From Falsiroseomonas sp046052145 (GTDB taxonomy: Bacteria > Pseudomonadota > Alphaproteobacteria > Acetobacterales > Acetobacteraceae): a stretch of 64,000 nt of DNA. Below the pieces are notes generated by a model. It had not been told where the DNA came from and did no database searches. It worked only from the letters and a program-made list of their open reading frames with translations. Of this stretch, positions 30,571-39,433 are shown piece after piece (positions within the stretch are counted from its first letter, which is position 1; the number at the start of each line of letters is the position of its first letter). Location of the stretch: NCBI GenBank assembly GCA_046052145.1, contig JBJOMW010000005.1, positions 1 through 64,000 of the forward strand, given 5' to 3'. Made by a program: the position numbers and the translations under genes.

Positions 30571-32340
30571 ATGACCGACGCCCCCGTCCTCGGCGTCGAA
30601 CGCTCCGCCACCGGGCGGCGCTGGATCTGGCGCCAGGCGGAAGCGCGGATGGGCCTTGGCATCGCCCAGCGCCTCGGCTTGCCGGAGCTCGTCGGCCGGC
30701 TGCTCGCCGCGCGCGGCGTCGGCATCGAGCAGGCGCAGGATTTCCTCGACCCCACGCTGCGCGCGCTGCTGCCCGACCCGTCGGTGTTGCGCGACATGGA
30801 CGCTGCCGCGGCGCGGCTGGCGGAGGCCGTGCAGCGCGCGGAATCCGTCGCGGTCTTCGGCGACTACGATGTGGACGGGGCGTGCTCCGGCGCGCTCATG
30901 GTGCGCCTGCTGCGCGAGCTCGGCTGCCGCGTCGTCCACTACGTGCCGGACCGGCTGAACGAGGGCTACGGCCCGAATGCGACCGCGATCCGCACGCTGT
31001 GCGACCGGGGTGCCACGCTGATCGTCACCGTGGATTGCGGCATCGCGGCCGAGGAAGCGCTCGCCGTCGCGCATAACCGCGCCGATGTCGTGATCCTGGA
31101 TCACCACAAGGCCGAAGGCCCGGTGCCGCTCGTCCGCGCCGCGGTGAACCCCAACCGGCTCGATTGCGACAGCGGGCTGCGCACGCTCTGTGCCGCTGGC
31201 GTCGCCTTCCTCGCCGCCGTCGCGACGGTGCGGGAGCTGCGCCGGCGCGGGCATTTCGTGGCACGGCCCGAACCCGATCTGCGGCTCTTCCTCGACCTCG
31301 TCGCGCTCGCCACCGTCTGCGACGTGATGCCGCTGACCGGCGTGAACCGCGCGCTCGTCGCGCAGGGGCTGAAGGTGATGGCGCGGCGCGAACGGGCTGG
31401 TCTCGCGGCCTTGCTGGAGGTCGCGCAGGCGAAGGACGCGCCTTCCGCGTTCACGCTCGGCTTCCTGCTCGGCCCGCGCATCAACGCATCGGGCCGCATC
31501 CATGAATCCGATCTCGGCCTGCGTCTACTGATCGAGGATGACCCGGTCGAGGCGCGCGCCATGGCCGAGACGCTCGACGCCGTGAACAAGCGCCGGCAGG
31601 AGGTGGAGGCCGATGTGCTCACCGCCGCCTTCGAGGCCGCGCAGATCCAGGCCGATCGCGGCCATCCGGTGATCCTCGTCTGCGGCGAGGGCTGGCATCC
31701 GGGCGTGGTCGGCATCGTCGCCGGCCGCATCAAGGAGAAGTTCAACCGCCCCGCCTGCGTCGCGGGTCTCGCTGCGGGGCTGGCGAAGGGGTCGGGCCGG
31801 TCGGTGGCGGGCGTCGATCTGGGCGCGGCGATCATCGCCGCGCGGCAATCGGGCCTGCTCGAGACCGGCGGCGGGCATCCGATGGCCGCCGGCTTCTCCT
31901 TCCGCGCCGCGCGGGAGGGCGAGGTGCACGCCTTCCTGGATGAGCGCCTGGCCCATGCCGCGACCCTGCCGTCTTCGGCCGATCTCGCGGTGGAAGGCAG
32001 CCTCGCGGTGCAGGGCGCGACGGTCGAAATGGCGCAGCAGGTCGCGCGGCTCGCCCCCTTCGGCGCGGGCAATGAGGAGCCGGTCTTCGTGCTGAGCCGC
32101 GCCCGCGTCGTGCGTGCCGATCGCGTCGGCAAGGAAGGCAACACGGTGCGCGCCTTCCTGGAAGGGGAGGGCGGGGGCGGGCGCCTCAAGGCGATCTGCT
32201 TCCGCGCCAAGGAAGGCCCGCTGGCGCAGGCGCTGCTCGGCGGCGGCCATCTGCACCTCGCGGGGCATCTGCGCGCCGAAAGCTGGAATGACAGCGTCTC
32301 GGTCGCCCTGCATGTCGTGGACGCCGCGCCGGTCGTCTGA
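30571..32340 (+). CDS. recJ: Single-strand-specific exonuclease RecJ
   Basis: 589 aa 5'-3' ssDNA exonuclease used in recombination and repair. DHH-family motifs: VFGDYDVDGACSGALM (motif I), TVDCGIAAEEAL, VILDHHKAEG (DHH), and DHHA1 segments ARSGQ-like FLLGPRINASGRI and ETGGGHPMAAGFSF. An OB-fold-like C-terminus follows. The start at 30571 begins just beyond the repeat; the frame is open upstream only because the repeat lacks stops. Last gene of the hom-glpX-recJ series. Confidence 0.95.
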   Translation: MTDAPVLGVERSATGRRWIWRQAEARMGLGIAQRLGLPELVGRLLAARGVGIEQAQDFLDPTLRALLPDPSVLRDMDAAAARLAEAVQRAESVAVFGDYDVDGACSGALMVRLLRELGCRVVHYVPDRLNEGYGPNATAIRTLCDRGATLIVTVDCGIAAEEALAVAHNRADVVILDHHKAEGPVPLVRAAVNPNRLDCDSGLRTLCAAGVAFLAAVATVRELRRRGHFVARPEPDLRLFLDLVALATVCDVMPLTGVNRALVAQGLKVMARRERAGLAALLEVAQAKDAPSAFTLGFLLGPRINASGRIHESDLGLRLLIEDDPVEARAMAETLDAVNKRRQEVEADVLTAAFEAAQIQADRGHPVILVCGEGWHPGVVGIVAGRIKEKFNRPACVAGLAAGLAKGSGRSVAGVDLGAAIIAARQSGLLETGGGHPMAAGFSFRAAREGEVHAFLDERLAHAATLPSSADLAVEGSLAVQGATVEMAQQVARLAPFGAGNEEPVFVLSRARVVRADRVGKEGNTVRAFLEGEGGGGRLKAICFRAKEGPLAQALLGGGHLHLAGHLRAESWNDSVSVALHVVDAAPVV

Positions 32341-32410
32341 CGCTGTGTGACGCTTCGTCACGCGGCGGGACCCGCGCATTGCCCTTGAACCCTGCGCGCG
32401 GGCGGGCAAC

Positions 32411-32722
32411 ATGCCGGGCATGGAGCCGCAGCGCCAACCGCCCATCCTCGACATGACCCCGGAGGGCGAATTCCGGGACCCGACGCCCCCGCCCGCGCCC
32501 GGCAAGCTCGACCGGCTGCTCGGCCGCGTCGGCGGCATCGCAGTGCTGGTCGCCGTCGCGGCCGGTGGGCTGGTGCTGGCGGCCGTCGCCATCCTCTTCG
32601 CCGCCCTTGCCCTGCCGGTGCTGATCGTCGCCGCCGCGATCGGCGGGGGCTCGATCTGGTGGCGGCTGCGCCGCGCGCGCCAGCAGGGCCGCCCCGTCTC
32701 CTTCGTGGTGATCCGCCGCTGA
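32411..32722 (+). CDS. Small hypothetical membrane protein
   Basis: 103 aa. A Pro-rich N-terminus (PPILDMTPEGEFRDPTPPPA) precedes two adjacent hydrophobic segments (about 40-85: GGIAVLVAVAAGGLVLAAVA, ALALPVLIVAAAIGGGSIWW) and a basic end (RLRRARQQGRPVSFVVIRR). Likely an inner-membrane protein with both ends in the cytoplasm. It is common in this clade as an uncharacterised gene. The next small gene overlaps or abuts its end. Confidence 0.65.
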   Translation: MPGMEPQRQPPILDMTPEGEFRDPTPPPAPGKLDRLLGRVGGIAVLVAVAAGGLVLAAVAILFAALALPVLIVAAAIGGGSIWWRLRRARQQGRPVSFVVIRR

Positions 32723-33060
32723 GTGCGAAGCCGCCACCTTTCGAGGTGGATCAGCGGCGTCTCTATGAAGTGGGCGCCGCCGGCGCCGCCTGGACCGCCC
32801 ATGAGGACCCCGACGCCCGGGCGCGCCGGCTGAACCGCATCCGCTGGCTGTTCGCGCTCGGGCTCGCGGTGAATGCGGGGACCTGGACGCTGGCGGGCCT
32901 CGCCTTCGTCCTCGGCGGGCGGGATTGGGGGGCCGGCTTCGGCATCCTCGCGCTCGCCACCGCCCCGCTGCTGGCCGCGCCCGCGCTGGTGGAGGCGCTG
33001 GCCCGCCTACGTGCCCGCCGCCGCCACGCGACAAGGCCGCAGGATTTCCCGACCAGCTGA
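32659..33060 (+). CDS. Small hypothetical membrane protein, start uncertain
   Basis: Up to 133 aa. The protein-like part begins at KPPPFEVDQRRLYEVGAAGA and has two hydrophobic helices (WLFALGLAVNAGTWTLAGLA, FGILALATAPLLAAPALVEA) and a basic tail. No ATG is present in the right place; GTG 32659 lies inside the previous gene, CTG 32719 and GTG 32746 are alternatives. A hairpin terminator follows its stop. Function unknown. Confidence 0.5.
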   Translation: MAAAPRAPAGPPRLLRGDPPLSAKPPPFEVDQRRLYEVGAAGAAWTAHEDPDARARRLNRIRWLFALGLAVNAGTWTLAGLAFVLGGRDWGAGFGILALATAPLLAAPALVEALARLRARRRHATRPQDFPTS

Positions 33061-33072
33061 GCCGCTTCAGGG

Positions 33073-33103
33073 CCCCGCAAAGCCGCCCAGCGGTTTTGCG
33101 GGG
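33073..33103. terminator. Bidirectional terminator hairpin, repeat copy 1
   Basis: CCCCGCAAA-g-CCGC-CCA-GCGG-t-TTTGCGGGG followed by CGTTCTT, between convergent genes. An almost identical 31-nt sequence is at 47797-47827. The A- and T-runs inside the stem allow function on both strands. Confidence 0.7.
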
Positions 33104-33108
33104 CGTTC

Positions 33109-34131
33109 TTACGCCGCCGCCGGCAGCGCCGCATTGGCCTCGGCCAGCAGCCGAAAGCTGGCCTGGCGGGCGGCCTGGTCGTGGCAGGGGGTCAGCACCG
33201 CCACCTCCTGCGCGCCATGCGCGGCCGCAACTGCGGTGAGCTTCGCCACCACCTGTTCCGGCGCGCCGACGATGGCCCGCGCCCGCATCCGCTCCACCTT
33301 CGCCTGCTCTGCCTCGGAATAGGGATAGGCCTCGGCCTCCTCGACAGTGGGCAGGGGCGGATAGATCCCCCGGTCCCGCGACAGCCGCCACAGCTCGCGG
33401 GAGCGGAACAGTCGCCAGGCCTCGGCCTCGGTCGGCGCGGTGATCGCGAAGACCGCGAGCGCGGCATTCGGCGTGGCGATCCGGCCGGGCTGCGGCCGGA
33501 AGCCGTCGCGGTAGAGCGCCATCGCCTCCTCGCTGCCGCGCCCATCGGTGATGAAATGCGCGAAGCAGTAGGGCAGGCCGAAATAGGCCGCGAGCTGCGC
33601 GCCGAAATCGGAACTGCCGAGGATCCAGACCTCCGGCTGTGTCGGGATCGCGGGCTGGGCCTGCACCTGCGCGAAGGGGTGAGTGACGGGCAGCCCCTCG
33701 CCGAGCCAGCCCAGCAATTCCTGCACCTGCTGCGGGAAGCGGTCGCCGGCCTCGGCGGCGTTGGGGTTCAGCGCATAGGCCGTCCGCCCGTCGCTGCCCG
33801 GCGCCCGCCCGACGCCGAGGTCGATTCGCCCCGGCGCGATCGCCTCCAGCACCCGGAACTGCTCGGCGACCTTCAGCGCGGCATAATGCGGCAGCATCAC
33901 GCCGGCGCTGCCCACCCGGATGCGCCGCGTGGTGGCGGCGATGGCGGAGATCAGGATTTCGGGCGCGGTGCCGGCGTGGCTGGCGCTGTTGTGGTGCTCC
34001 GCCAGCCAGTAGCGCCGATAGCCCCAGGCATCGGCCAGCTGGGCCAGCGCCAGCGTCTCCCGGATCGCCTCGGCCGGCGAGCGGCCCGATGCGACGGTGG
34101 ATTGATCGAGGATGGACAAGGCGAGGGTCAT
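33109..34131 (-). CDS. Luciferase-like flavin-dependent (LLM) oxidoreductase
   Basis: 340 aa monooxygenase-like barrel. Family segments: LSILDQSTVASGRSPAEAIR, GYRRYWLAEHHNSASHAGTA, RIRVGSAGVMLPHYAALKVA, APGRIDLGVGRAPGSDGRTA and PEVWILGSSDFGAQLAAYFG; the C-terminus has IVGAPEQVVAKL. It resembles the YhbW-type group without known substrate. Start ATG 34131 has GGGAGGT upstream; the longer open frame overlaps the divergent deaminase gene and is not used. Confidence 0.9.
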   Translation of the reverse strand: MTLALSILDQSTVASGRSPAEAIRETLALAQLADAWGYRRYWLAEHHNSASHAGTAPEILISAIAATTRRIRVGSAGVMLPHYAALKVAEQFRVLEAIAPGRIDLGVGRAPGSDGRTAYALNPNAAEAGDRFPQQVQELLGWLGEGLPVTHPFAQVQAQPAIPTQPEVWILGSSDFGAQLAAYFGLPYCFAHFITDGRGSEEAMALYRDGFRPQPGRIATPNAALAVFAITAPTEAEAWRLFRSRELWRLSRDRGIYPPLPTVEEAEAYPYSEAEQAKVERMRARAIVGAPEQVVAKLTAVAAAHGAQEVAVLTPCHDQAARQASFRLLAEANAALPAAA

Positions 34132-34192
34132 GCCGATACCTCCCACCCATCCATAACGGGCCGCAAGACGCCCAGTCGAGCCGGGGATCGTG

Positions 34193-34669
34193 ATGTCATC
34201 GAACGACGAGGCGTTCATGCGCCACGCCATCGCGCTGTCGCGGCGCGGGATGGAGGGGGGCGCGGGCGGTCCCTTCGGCGCCGTCGTGGTGAAGGACGGC
34301 CAGGTGGTCGCGGAGGGGTGGAACCAGGTCACCTCCACCAACGACCCGACCGCGCATGCGGAAGTGGTGGCGATCCGCCGCGCCTGCACCGCGCTTGGGC
34401 GCTTCGACCTGCGGGGTGCGGTGCTCTACACCAGCTGCGAGCCCTGCCCGATGTGCCTCTCAGCCGCCTATTGGGCGCGGCTGGATGCGGTGGTGTTCGG
34501 CAATGCGCGCGACGATGCGGCCGCGATCGGCTTCGACGACCAGTTCCTCTACGACGAGGTGGCCAAGCCGATCGAGGCGCGGAGCCTGCCCATCCGCCGC
34601 CTGCTCGCCGCCGAGGCGCTCGAGGTCTTCGCCGCCTGGGCCGAGAAGCCGGACAAGGTCCCGTACTGA
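34193..34669 (+). CDS. Nucleoside/guanine deaminase (cytidine-deaminase-like)
   Basis: 158 aa. The zinc site is complete: HAEVVAIR (His ligand and catalytic Glu) and TSCEPCPMCLSA (PCxxC ligands). GGPFGAVVVKDGQVVAEGWN and the C-terminal helix fit the guanine deaminase / CMP-dCMP deaminase-like branch. ATG 34193 is preferred over GTG one codon earlier. It is divergent from the LLM oxidoreductase. Substrate is most likely guanine, but tRNA or other nucleosides are not excluded. Confidence 0.9.
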   Translation: MSSNDEAFMRHAIALSRRGMEGGAGGPFGAVVVKDGQVVAEGWNQVTSTNDPTAHAEVVAIRRACTALGRFDLRGAVLYTSCEPCPMCLSAAYWARLDAVVFGNARDDAAAIGFDDQFLYDEVAKPIEARSLPIRRLLAAEALEVFAAWAEKPDKVPY

Positions 34670-34712
34670 GGTCGCCTGCCATCTGTCGCCGCTGGGCCAG
34701 GAGGAGACGCCG

Positions 34713-35357
34713 ATGCTGACCGTGTGGGGGCGCAAGACCTCATCCAATGTCCAGGCTCTCATGTGGTGCATTGGTGAGCTTGGCCTGCCCCATGAACGGC
34801 ACGATGTCGGTCATCGATATGGTGGCAACGACACGCCCAGCTTTCTGGCGATGAACCCGAATGGCACCGTTCCCGTCCTGCGGGATGGGGCGGGTGAACC
34901 GATCTGGGAAACCGGCGCGATCCTCCGCTACCTCGCCGCTCGCTACGGCTCGGCGCCGTTCTGGCCGAGCGATGGCTTCGCGCGGGCTCGCATCGATCAA
35001 TGGGCCGAGTGGGCCAAGATCAACATCACGCTCGGATTCACGGCGCCGATCTTCTGGAGGGTGGTGCGGACGGCGCCGGCCAACCAGGACCCGGTGGCCA
35101 TCGGCCAAGCTGTGGCCAAGCTGGACGGGCTGCTCGATATCGCAGAAGCGCAGCTGGCCCGTGGTGCTTTCCTCGCTGGCGACGACTTCACCCTGGCCGA
35201 CATCCAATTCGGCCATGTGCTGTTCCGCTATTTCGACATCCCCATTGCCCGCCAGGATCGGCCGACGCTGCGCCGCTACTACGACGCACTCACGACGCGC
35301 CCCGCATTTCGCGAGCACGTGATGGTTTCCTATGATGAGCTGAGGGTCTTGGGGTGA
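34713..35357 (+). CDS. Glutathione S-transferase
   Basis: 214 aa. The thioredoxin-like N-domain has GRKTSSNVQALMWCIGELGL (the Ser in TSSNVQ as likely active-site residue), NPNGTVPVL with cis-Pro, and WETGAILRYLA. The alpha-helical C-domain ends with LAGDDFTLADIQFGHVLFRY (the N-capping box). AGGAGGAG lies 7 nt before ATG. It stands 43 nt after the deaminase and may be co-transcribed. Physiological substrate unknown. Confidence 0.92.
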   Translation: MLTVWGRKTSSNVQALMWCIGELGLPHERHDVGHRYGGNDTPSFLAMNPNGTVPVLRDGAGEPIWETGAILRYLAARYGSAPFWPSDGFARARIDQWAEWAKINITLGFTAPIFWRVVRTAPANQDPVAIGQAVAKLDGLLDIAEAQLARGAFLAGDDFTLADIQFGHVLFRYFDIPIARQDRPTLRRYYDALTTRPAFREHVMVSYDELRVLG

Positions 35358-35402
35358 AGCCGGCAACCCGCGCGGCGGCGACCGGTTCGCCGCCGGGACG
35401 CG

Positions 35403-36707
35403 CTAAACCGCCACGCGCCCAAAAATCGCCGTCAGCAGCACGAACAGCGCACCACCCGCCAGGAACCCCACCAGCGTACCGTTGATGCGCACATACTGAA
35501 GATCGCGCCCGACCCGCAGCTCGATCTTCTCCGTCACCGTCGCGGTGTCCCAGCTGCGCACCACGCCCGCGATGAACTGCGCAAGCTGCGCCCGCGCATT
35601 CGGCAGCAGCGCCAGCAGCACGCCCTCCGCCGCGCGGTTGAGCCGCGCGCGCGCGCCCTCATCCTCGGCCAGCACCTGGCCGAGATTGCCGAGCATCCCC
35701 GCCAGCACCTGCACGGTCCGTCCATCTGCGTGCCCCGCATCCTCGGCCAGCGCCGCGCGCAGACGCGCCCAGACATCGCCGAGCCAGGCCGCGACGGCGG
35801 GGTGCCGGAGCGCGTCGCGCACCGCGCGGCCGATGGCCGCCGCACGTTCCGGGTCGTCCTGCATGCGCGCGATCTCGGCCCGCACCCATTCCTCGAAGGC
35901 ACGGCGGAGGTCGCTGTCGCCGGGCTCCACGCGGTCCAACTCGGCATTCAGCGCGCCCAGCACCCGCCGCGCGATCGCCGCGCCCGCGATCCAGCCGACC
36001 AGCGACCCGCCCTCGGCGCGGACGCGGGCTTCGATGGCGCCGCGCAGCTGGTCCTCCTTGGCGGCCAGCACCGCCTTGAGCTGGCCGACCGCGAGCCCGA
36101 ACACCTCCTGATGGCGGCCGCCTTCGAGCAGCGCGGTCAGCGCGCGCGCGACCACCTGCGCGGCACCCGGCCCGCCCGCCAGCCGCGGCACCAGCCGCAC
36201 CAGCAGCCGCGCCGCGCGCCCGTCCTCAAGGCTCGCCAGCACCCGCGGCAGGGCCTGGGCCAGCGCGACGGCAGCCGGCCGCACCGCTTCGGGGTCCGCC
36301 AGGAAATCCTTGAGGATCCGCGCGAGGTCGAGCTTCGCCAGCACGCGCCGCACCTCGTCCTCGGTGAAGACGTGGTTGGCGACGAAATTGCCCAAGCCCC
36401 GCCCGAGGCGTTCCTTCTGCGCCGGAATGATCGCCGTGTGGGGGATCGGCAGGCCGAGCGGGCGGCGGAACAGCGCGGTGACGGCGAACCAATCCGCCAG
36501 CCCCCCCACCAGCCCCGCCTTGGCCGAGGCCTGGAGCAGATCCGTCCCATAGCCCGGGGGCAGCCAATAGGAACCGACCACCAGCCCGCCCATGCCGACC
36601 AGCAGGCCGGTCGCCCAGCCCCGCTGCCGGCGCAGCGCGGCGCGCATCGGCTCCTCGGGGTCCGGTTGCGGGGGAAGCGGCGGGGGGGTGTCGGGTCTGC
36701 CCTGCAT
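35403..36707 (-). CDS. DUF445 membrane protein
   Basis: 434 aa. A Pro-rich cytoplasmic N-terminus, a helix near 33-50 (ATGLLVGMGGLVVGSYWL), and the family signature SAKAGLVGGLADWFAVTALF with RRPLGLPIPHTAIIPAQKER follow. A long charged helical middle domain precedes a C-terminal transmembrane helix (INGTLVGFLAGGALFVLLTA). DUF445 (YjiN-like) proteins are inner-membrane proteins of unknown role. It is divergent from the metal transporter genes. Confidence 0.9.
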   Translation of the reverse strand: MQGRPDTPPPLPPQPDPEEPMRAALRRQRGWATGLLVGMGGLVVGSYWLPPGYGTDLLQASAKAGLVGGLADWFAVTALFRRPLGLPIPHTAIIPAQKERLGRGLGNFVANHVFTEDEVRRVLAKLDLARILKDFLADPEAVRPAAVALAQALPRVLASLEDGRAARLLVRLVPRLAGGPGAAQVVARALTALLEGGRHQEVFGLAVGQLKAVLAAKEDQLRGAIEARVRAEGGSLVGWIAGAAIARRVLGALNAELDRVEPGDSDLRRAFEEWVRAEIARMQDDPERAAAIGRAVRDALRHPAVAAWLGDVWARLRAALAEDAGHADGRTVQVLAGMLGNLGQVLAEDEGARARLNRAAEGVLLALLPNARAQLAQFIAGVVRSWDTATVTEKIELRVGRDLQYVRINGTLVGFLAGGALFVLLTAIFGRVAV

Positions 36708-36787
36708 GCCTTGCGGAGTTAGGGTGCGGAAGAGGCTTTGCCCAGCGCCCTTCGCACAGCTATAGGGATGCTACGTTATACGGTCAC

Positions 36788-36916
36788 ATGCCCCGCCTGA
36801 TGCCTTTCCCCCTGCAAAACCCCCTCGATCTGTCGGCCGGCGCCGGCGCGCGGCTGCTGCTGGCGGCGGCGCTGCTCGGCCTGCTGTGGGCGGCGGTCGC
36901 CTGGGCAATGGGCTGA
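36788..36916 (+). CDS. 42-aa single-helix protein before metal ABC genes
   Basis: MPRLMPFPLQNPLDLSAGAG then ARLLLAAALLGLLWAAVAWAMG, stop TGA. The last 22 residues form a transmembrane helix. It ends 4 nt before the ATPase gene, so it is translated from the same mRNA. It could be a small subunit or regulator of the transporter. The upstream ACGTTATACGG could be part of a metal-regulator box, but the match is weak. Confidence 0.5.
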   Translation: MPRLMPFPLQNPLDLSAGAGARLLLAAALLGLLWAAVAWAMG

Positions 36917-36920
36917 CACC

Positions 36921-37673
36921 ATGCGCGGCCCCGAACTCCGCATCGAACACCTGACCGCGACGCATCGGCGGCACCCGGCGGTGCACCACCTCTCGGCGCG
37001 CTTCGCGCCGGGCAGCCTGACGGCGATCGTCGGGCCGAACGGGGCGGGCAAGACAACGCTGCTGCGCGCCGTCGCCGGGCTCCACCCGGTCGAGGAAGGC
37101 CATGTCGCCGTCGCCCGCGCCGATGGCACGCGCGCGCGCATCGCGCTGCTGCCGCAGCAGGCGGGGATGGACCGTAGCTTCCCGATCCTCTGTGCCGATG
37201 TGGTGATGCAGGGCCTCTGGTCGCGGCTCGGCGCCTTCCGCGGCGTCTCGGCCGCCGATCGCGCGCGCGCGGATCAGGCGCTGGAGGCGGTTGGGCTCTC
37301 GGGCTTCGCCCGGCGCCCGGTGGGCGAGATGTCGGCCGGTCAGTTCCAGCGCCTGCTCTTCGCGCGGCTCTTGGTGCAGGACGCCGATCTGATCCTGCTG
37401 GATGAGCCTTTCAACGCCGTGGATGCCCGCACCGCCGCCGACCTGCTGGCGCTGGTCAAGCGCTGGCACGGGGAAGGGCGGACGGTGATCGCCGTGCTGC
37501 ACGACCTCGAGCTGGTGCGCGCCGACTTCCCCGACACGCTGCTGCTGGCGCGCGAGAAGATCGCCTTCGGCCCGACGGAGCAGGTGCTCTCGGCTGCCAA
37601 CCGCCTGCAGGCGCGGATGATGGCGGAAGCCTGGGACGACGCCGCCCCCGTCTGCGCCTCCCGGGCGGCGTGA
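36921..37673 (+). CDS. Metal (Zn/Mn-type) ABC transporter ATPase
   Basis: 250 aa ZnuC/MntB-like ATPase. Walker A GPNGAGKTTL (near 40), Q-loop LLPQQAGMDRSFPI, signature MSAGQFQRLLFARL (MSAGQ instead of LSGGQ), Walker B LILLDEPFNAVD and switch His in AVLHDLELV. The 'D.SFPI....VV..GL' segment is typical of metal-family ATPases. It overlaps the permease gene (TGATG). No binding-protein gene is nearby; the complete system lies at 54.4-58.6 kb. Confidence 0.9.
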   Translation: MRGPELRIEHLTATHRRHPAVHHLSARFAPGSLTAIVGPNGAGKTTLLRAVAGLHPVEEGHVAVARADGTRARIALLPQQAGMDRSFPILCADVVMQGLWSRLGAFRGVSAADRARADQALEAVGLSGFARRPVGEMSAGQFQRLLFARLLVQDADLILLDEPFNAVDARTAADLLALVKRWHGEGRTVIAVLHDLELVRADFPDTLLLAREKIAFGPTEQVLSAANRLQARMMAEAWDDAAPVCASRAA

Positions 37674-38539
37674 TGCTGGAGGGCCTGTTCGGCCCCTTCG
37701 TCGAATTCAGCTTCATGCGCCGCGCGCTGGCCGGCTGCCTCGCGCTGGCTGTCGCCGCGCCGCCACTCGGCGTGTTCCTGATGCTGCGCCGGACCAGCCT
37801 GACGGCGGAGGTGCTGGCGCATGGCGTGACGCCCGGCATCGCAGCTGGCTTCCTGATCGCCGGGCTGTCGGTGCCGGCGATGTCGCTCGGCGGGCTGGTG
37901 GCGGGGCTGCTGGTCGCGGTGGGGGCGGGCGCGCTCTCCCGCGCGACGGGCGGGCGGGAGGATGCGGCGCTGACCGCGCTCTACCTCATCGCGCTGGCGG
38001 CCGGTGTGACCATGGTCTCGCTCCGCGGCGATACGGGCGATCTGACCCATCTTCTGTTCGGCCAGGTGCTCGGCGTGGATGATGCCGCGCTGCTGCTGAT
38101 GGCGGGTGTCGCGACGCTGACCCTGCCGGCGCTGGCGCTGGCCTGGCGGCCGCTCGCGCTCGAGACCTTCGACCCGGCCTTCGCCCGCGCGGAAGGTGCC
38201 AGCGGCGGGCTGTGGCACATGCTGTTCCTCGCGCTCGTGGTGCTGAACGTGCTGGCCGCCTTCCAGGCGATGGGCACGCTGATGGCCGTCGGGCTGATGA
38301 TGCTGCCCGCGGTCGCCGCGCGGCACTGGTCGCGCGAATTGTCGGGCATGGTCTATGCCGCGGTTGTGATCGCCGTGTTCGCGGCCGTGGCGGGGCTGCT
38401 GGCCTCCTACCATCTCGACCTGCCCTCGGGGCCGGCGATCGTGCTGACGGCGGGGCTGCTCTGGGCGGTTTCGGTGATCGCGGGGCCCGTGGATGGGCTG
38501 GCGCAGCGCCTGCTCCGCCGCCCGCATCTGGCGGGGTGA
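37673..38539 (+). CDS. Metal ABC transporter permease
   Basis: 288 aa ABC-3 family (ZnuB/TroC/MntC) permease with about eight hydrophobic helices. Family segments: GVFLMLRRTSLTAEVLAHGV, LTALYLIALAAGVTMVSLRG, HLLFGQVLGVDD, WRPLALETFDPAFARAEGAS and FQAMGTLMAVGLMMLPAVAA. ATG 37673 overlaps the ATPase stop; GTG 37670 is an alternative. Together with the ATPase it forms a transporter core that needs a periplasmic binding protein from elsewhere. Confidence 0.9.
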   Translation: MLEGLFGPFVEFSFMRRALAGCLALAVAAPPLGVFLMLRRTSLTAEVLAHGVTPGIAAGFLIAGLSVPAMSLGGLVAGLLVAVGAGALSRATGGREDAALTALYLIALAAGVTMVSLRGDTGDLTHLLFGQVLGVDDAALLLMAGVATLTLPALALAWRPLALETFDPAFARAEGASGGLWHMLFLALVVLNVLAAFQAMGTLMAVGLMMLPAVAARHWSRELSGMVYAAVVIAVFAAVAGLLASYHLDLPSGPAIVLTAGLLWAVSVIAGPVDGLAQRLLRRPHLAG

Positions 38540-38545
38540 ACGGCC

Positions 38546-39031
38546 CTACTTCTTCAGCTTGTCGAGCACCCCAAGCACCAGGATGCCGGCAAGGAAGGAG
38601 GTGTGGATCACCAGCGCCCAGGTCACGTCCCGGTCGCTGTACTCGCCGATCTCCATGAAGATCTGCAGCAGGTGGATCGAGGAGATCGCAACGAGCGCCG
38701 TGCCGAGCTTGATCTTCAGATTGCCCGGATCCACCAGCGCCACCCAGGAGGTCCGCCGCTCCTCCTCGTCGGTGGTCAGGCGGGAGACCAGGCTGTCATA
38801 GGAGGCGATCGCCACCATGATGACGAGCGAGGCGATGAGCGCCGCATCCAGCAGATGCAGCAGCTGGATCAGCACCGTGACATCGCTGGTCGTCAGCGCG
38901 CTGGTCGCGAACTTCCACAGCTTGCCCAGGAAGTGCAGCGCATAGATGCCGAGCGCGATCACCAGCCCCAGGAAGAACGCCACCAGCAGCCAGCGGCTGG
39001 CCAGCATGATCTTGTCGAGAAGTGAGAGCAT
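38546..39031 (-). CDS. UPF0114 (YqhA-like) membrane protein
   Basis: 161 aa with three or four transmembrane helices: RWLLVAFFLGLVIALGIYAL, LIQLLHLLDAALIASLVIMV, LGTALVAISSIHLLQIFM and VIHTSFLAGILVLGVLDKLK. The segment YDSLVSRL..DEEERRTSWVA followed by LKIKLGTALVAISSIHLL matches the YqhA/TIGR00645 family. ATG 39031 begins at MLSLLDKIMLASRW. Function unknown. It is convergent with the metal permease gene. Confidence 0.88.
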   Translation of the reverse strand: MLSLLDKIMLASRWLLVAFFLGLVIALGIYALHFLGKLWKFATSALTTSDVTVLIQLLHLLDAALIASLVIMVAIASYDSLVSRLTTDEEERRTSWVALVDPGNLKIKLGTALVAISSIHLLQIFMEIGEYSDRDVTWALVIHTSFLAGILVLGVLDKLKK

Positions 39032-39082
39032 GTCAGTCTCCGTCCGACCCCAGATACAAGCGATACGCTCCCGGAGGGAAGC

Positions 39083-39433
39083 ATGACGATCCGCCGCATT
39101 GCCGAGGAAGCCCGCCTGTCGGGTGCCGTCATGGGGGGCGGGCTGGTCTGGCTGGCCGGGCAGATCGCCGACGACACCAGCCTCGATACCGAGGGGCAGA
39201 CCGCCGATATCCTGCGCCAAATCGACGCCCTGCTGGCCGAAGCCGGCACCGACAAGCGCGCGCTGCTGTCGGTGACGGTGGTGCTGGCCGACATCGCCGA
39301 TGCGCCGGCGATGAACCGAGCCTGGGATGCCTGGCTCGACCCTGGCCACAAGCCCGCGCGCATGACCATCCAGGCGGCGCTGGTCGATCCGGCCTGGAAG
39401 GTGGAGATCACCGGCGTGGCCCTCGCCCCGTGA
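39083..39433 (+). CDS. RidA-family protein
   Basis: 116 aa, YjgF/YER057c/UK114 fold: VMGGGLVWLAGQIADDTSLD, TEGQTADILRQIDALLAEAG, LLSVTVVLADIADAPAMNRA, ARMTIQAALVDPAWKVEITG. The conserved Arg of imine deaminases at the 'P.R......L' position is present (KPARMTIQAAL), so enamine/imine hydrolysis is plausible. GGAGGG precedes the start. Its stop overlaps the GTG start of the channel gene (GTGA), a tight coupling. Confidence 0.88.
   Translation: MTIRRIAEEARLSGAVMGGGLVWLAGQIADDTSLDTEGQTADILRQIDALLAEAGTDKRALLSVTVVLADIADAPAMNRAWDAWLDPGHKPARMTIQAALVDPAWKVEITGVALAP

Noticed and set aside
36760..36787. Zur box before the 42-aa gene
   Set aside because: ACGTTATACGG resembles only half of known alphaproteobacterial Zur sites, too weak to call.
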